Shown here: one piece after another, positions 63,201-64,000 of the stretch
Layout of the letters: each line of letters begins with the position of its first letter
Numbering within the stretch: position 1 is the first letter of the stretch
From: Pempheris klunzingeri
Taxonomy: Eukaryota > Chordata > Actinopteri > Acropomatiformes > Pempheridae
Assembly (NCBI RefSeq): GCF_042242105.1
Contig: NC_092019.1
Location: forward strand, 14,572,328 to 14,636,327
DNA: 64,000 nucleotides
Reading direction: 5' to 3'
Notes under the pieces: model-generated
Seen by the model: the letters and a program-made list of their open reading frames with translations, nothing else
The model's database searches: none
What the model was told of the DNA's origin: nothing
Position numbers and translations under genes: made by a program

Positions 63201-64000
63201 TGGATCGTGTACTGCAGATGGATGAAGTATGTAAATAAACAGGCAGAAGGTCAGCTACCGCAGCATCCTGAACTAAAATAAAGTTCCACTTGCCCTCTAC
63301 CATTTGTCCTTTAACCTTATTGCAGCCTCCTCAGAATCTGAGTTGCTGTTTATTTACACAGCTTAATCTTTTGTATACTTTAAGCTCAGTTTGAGGAGAC
63401 CTGCAGAGGACAAGCAGTTATCTTCCTCAGACAGGACGTCCAGCTTCCCTTCTGACAATAGACAGCATGGAACAGGCGCAGGGGGAATGGAGCTCTCAAA
63501 TGTTCAACACTGATGGATTGCCCAAACAAAAACGGGTCACTGGATGAGTCAAATTAATAATAAACCCAAACGCCCCTGTTTACTGTAGCTTGTTGCTATG
63601 ACAGCAGGTTGCCCAGGGAGACTGCAGAGTTTATAGGCTGTTGTTTAGGCGATTTATCACCACAGCAATGGCTGTTTGTGTTTGTGTTACTATGCACTTT
63701 TAACATTGAAGTGAAACGGGCACATGGCCAGTTAAACAACTGGTGCACTCTTAGACAGAGAATGATTGATGATGATGATGATGATGATGATCTGTGGCGT
63801 GGTATTGTCAGTGGTTACTACAGTTTAAACTTATATATTAAAGTCCAGGATTCAGCAGGTCTAAATGGCCCAAACTGGGAGGAAAAACATCAGCTGATAT
63901 ACTATACAGCTGAGCACAATATGATACATGATATGAAGAGTCAGTCATATATACAGGCTACAGGTGTGTGGAGTTGCTCAGACCACGCTTAAGACACACT
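60253..64000 (+). other. tppp: tppp intron, 5' part
   Basis: No sequence resembling the remaining TPPP exons (GKSCRTITFEQF and onward in human) was found up to the window end, so this is intron. A (GAT)n/(ATG)n run of about 28 bp lies at about 63763-63791. No other feature was recognised. Confidence 0.7.

Noticed and set aside
60253-64000. Remaining tppp exons
   Set aside because: No match to the second half of the p25-alpha domain in any frame; they must lie beyond the window.

Overview
This is a vertebrate nuclear window, almost certainly from a ray-finned fish and probably a compact-genome teleost. The genes have many short GT-AG introns, CA/GT microsatellites are abundant, and there are a Tc1-type transposon, TTAA-flanked MITEs and degenerate copies of short interspersed repeats typical of teleosts. 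No bacterial operon, CRISPR array, rRNA or convincing tRNA gene was seen. All products were recognised by eye from protein families; no database search was run.

Five protein-coding genes were resolved to exon level: nkd2 (minus, 10 coding exons, 461 aa), trip13 (minus, 13 exons, 418 aa), brd9 (plus, 17 exons, 670 aa), zdhhc11 (plus, 10 coding exons after a probable untranslated exon, 410 aa) and the 5' part of tppp (plus, two coding exons, continuing past the right edge). Every exon chain closes in frame with compatible phases. From memory of human 5p15.33, the order NKD2-TRIP13-BRD9-ZDHHC11-TPPP and all relative orientations are the same there, so this is an old conserved block.

Layout: 1-4.25 kb has no recognisable gene. 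4.27-27.0 kb is nkd2, dominated by a 17.3 kb third intron. 27.0-32.1 kb is intergenic with a MITE at its right end. 32.1-37.2 kb is trip13. 37.2-37.7 kb is a compact head-to-head promoter shared with brd9. 37.7-45.15 kb is brd9, carrying a dead Tc1-like element in intron 5. 45.2-46.1 kb is intergenic with a MITE-like element and a (GT)53 microsatellite. 46.1-50.3 kb is zdhhc11. 50.3-59.2 kb is repeat-bearing sequence with a candidate tppp promoter/first exon near 53.3-53.56 kb. 59.2-64.0 kb holds the first coding exons of tppp and part of the following intron.

The genes do not form one pathway: nkd2 is a Wnt/Dishevelled antagonist, trip13 a HORMA-remodelling AAA+ ATPase, brd9 a bromodomain subunit of the non-canonical BAF complex, zdhhc11 a membrane palmitoyltransferase and tppp a microtubule-bundling protein. 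I found no undescribed multigene system. The points most worth a second look are a non-canonical GC-AG intron in trip13, a splice donor formed by the edge of a microsatellite in nkd2, a MITE that seems to supply the trip13 poly(A) signal, the inactivated DD38E-spaced Tc1 element, a cluster of TCF/LEF-type motifs in nkd2 intron 3, and short upstream ORFs before zdhhc11.
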